From the NCBI GenBank assembly GCA_905214735.1, contig CAJMNI010000063.1, positions 1 to 6,267 of the forward strand: a stretch of 6,267 nt of DNA, in the 5' to 3' direction. The first letter of the stretch is position 1. Every line of letters starts with the position of its first letter. This stretch comes from an uncultured bacterium. GTDB taxonomy: Bacteria > Bacteroidota > Bacteroidia > Bacteroidales > Muribaculaceae. This document shows positions 5,189-6,267 of the stretch, in pieces. Under the pieces are notes generated by a model, which saw only the letters and a program-made list of their open reading frames with translations, was not told the origin of the DNA and made no database searches. Made by a program: the position numbers and the translations under genes.

Positions 5189-6267
5189 TTATTCAACTCT
5201 GATCTTGGGCTCGGCAGGATTGCAGCCAGTGATGGTGTACTTAACGGGGAACCATGTCTTGCCGTCGCGGTAGTCCATCAGGAGTATATCCCAATCGCTC
5301 TGGGTGTTCATGAAGGTGCATTTGCTGACTGTCAGATCGATCGAGTTGGCGGGGCCGCCATTGTCAACGATACGGATAGGAGCGGCATAGTCGTATGCGC
5401 TGTTGTCAGTTGCGGTGTTGGCGATACCGCAGTTGTCGAATATGCAGTTCGCAACTTCTACGATAGCGTTCTGCGTGCTCGATTTCTTGGCAATGTTTAT
5501 AGGAACGACAACATCCTTGAATGTGCAGTTCTTGACGACAGTCTCGCCGGCGTAGATTGTGTGGAGACCGACCTGGGCATTTTCCATGTGGCAACCGTCA
5601 AGAGTGATGTTGGTAACGGCATTCGTATTTCCGCCGCGGTTCATCACGAGGCTGTGGCCACCGTCGGCAAGACCCTGGGCTTTCATGCTGCAGTTTTTCA
5701 GCGTGATGTTGATGGTGCATGCGCTTTCGGTAGCTGCTCCCCATACTTTCACACCGTTGAGGTTCTCGATAGTCAGGTTGACAGTGCTGCCTGCGGTGTA
5801 TGCCTTTTGTATTGAGAAGTCCTGTTCACCGCCGGAGATGGTGGCGCCGTTGCCGTGAACGATAATTCCTGCTTCGGGAACTTCCAGCTGATGCGATCTT
5901 ACCGGTATGGTAACGTTGGGAGCGAGGAAGATCTCGGAAGCATTCTGCATGGCTGTGTTAACAGCTGCTCCGGTAGCTTCGAAGATTTCGGTAGTGCCGT
6001 CAGTCTTTACATATACGCCCCCTTTACCCTGCAGATCGGCCGCAGTAACGCCGGCCGGGAGTTCGGGAACGAGGCATGTGAATGTTCCGTCGGCATTCTT
6101 CTTTACGATAGCGCCGTCGAGATCCCCCTCATACTCCTCGTTGATGATGACTTTGTAGTCGGCCGGATTGGTGAGCAGAGCGCCGTAGATGTTCGTGCGG
6201 TAGTTGCGCTGAACGGGTACCTGGCTGAAGACCATCTCGTCGATAGCGGGGTTGGCGTTGGTGTTCA
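5189..6267 (-). CDS. Fimbrillin-like surface protein with C-terminal beta-helix, 5' end outside the window
   Basis: The frame is open to the window's right edge, giving 358 visible residues; the real start lies beyond it. The internal ATG at 6233-6235 is not the likely start, because coding continues upstream of it (NTNANPAIDE). The motif VFSQVPVQRNYRTNIYGALLT is one I associate with the end of fimbrillin-like (Mfa/FimA-type or DUF6562) domains in Bacteroidales. A linker with an acidic, glycine-rich stretch comes next. From the VRSHQLEVPEAGIIVHGNGATI segment on, the protein turns into a right-handed parallel beta-helix. Its rungs include LTIENLNGVKVWG, NITLKNCSMKAQG, NITLDGCHMENAQVG, VVKNCTFKDVVVPI, VEVANCIFDNCGI and LTVSKCTFMN. 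Regular NC/GC/KC positions probably stack as a cysteine/asparagine ladder. Pectate-lyase-like folds of this kind bind or cut polysaccharide, but no catalytic residues can be assigned. Surface exposure, probably as a lipoprotein, is inferred from the family. A terminator follows directly. Confidence 0.8.
   Translation of the reverse strand, partial: NTNANPAIDEMVFSQVPVQRNYRTNIYGALLTNPADYKVIINEEYEGDLDGAIVKKNADGTFTCLVPELPAGVTAADLQGKGGVYVKTDGTTEIFEATGAAVNTAMQNASEIFLAPNVTIPVRSHQLEVPEAGIIVHGNGATISGGEQDFSIQKAYTAGSTVNLTIENLNGVKVWGAATESACTINITLKNCSMKAQGLADGGHSLVMNRGGNTNAVTNITLDGCHMENAQVGLHTIYAGETVVKNCTFKDVVVPINIAKKSSTQNAIVEVANCIFDNCGIANTATDNSAYDYAAPIRIVDNGGPANSIDLTVSKCTFMNTQSDWDILLMDYRDGKTWFPVKYTITGCNPAEPKIRVE

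Noticed and set aside
5162..5815. 217-codon open frame on the plus strand
   Set aside because: It is antisense to the beta-helix gene. Its apparent regularity mirrors the repeated rungs on the other strand.
1..6267. CRISPR array, tRNA, rRNA or insertion sequence
   Set aside because: No regularly spaced repeats with unique spacers, no tRNA or rRNA sequence and no transposase frame were seen. The only tandem repeats are the 7-bp arrays.

Overview
The window looks like a chromosomal piece of a gut-type Bacteroidales bacterium, and Muribaculaceae or a close relative is my best guess. The evidence is the Bacteroidota promoter form (TTTG, about 19-20 nt, TAnnTTTG), A-rich leaders without clear Shine-Dalgarno sites, a TonB-plug/beta-barrel outer-membrane protein of the type common in this phylum, and a fimbrillin-like protein with the VPVQRNYRTNIYG motif. 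The taxonomic call rests on recognition, not on a search. All supported genes lie on the minus strand, so transcription runs from right to left.

Right end (about 5189-6267): the 3' part of a large surface protein gene whose start lies outside the window. What is visible is the end of a fimbrillin-like domain followed by a parallel beta-helix. A strong intrinsic terminator (5102-5142) closes this unit.

Centre (about 516-5031): one apparent operon of four genes with gaps of 33, 14 and 28 nt. In order they are an ABC transporter ATPase, a six-helix membrane protein that is probably its permease, a short YtrA-type GntR repressor, and a 746-residue TonB-plug beta-barrel outer-membrane protein. 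A well-formed promoter (5001-5031) precedes it. Directly downstream of the -7 box, over the expected transcription start, lies a near-perfect 22-bp palindrome (4977-4998) with GTGTA/TACAC ends, the type of site YtrA-family repressors bind. The simplest model is a self-repressing, ligand-inducible operon that adds an outer-membrane barrel to the usual GntR/ABC module and so could span both membranes. The substrate is unknown.

Left end (1-515): no convincing large gene. It holds a long hairpin (393-441) that probably ends the operon, a degenerate 7-bp tandem array of about ten units (308-377), a second minus-strand promoter (276-306) with a perfect palindrome in its spacer, and a possible 52-codon small ORF (32-190) downstream of that promoter. 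A second short 7-bp repeat lies at the very edge.
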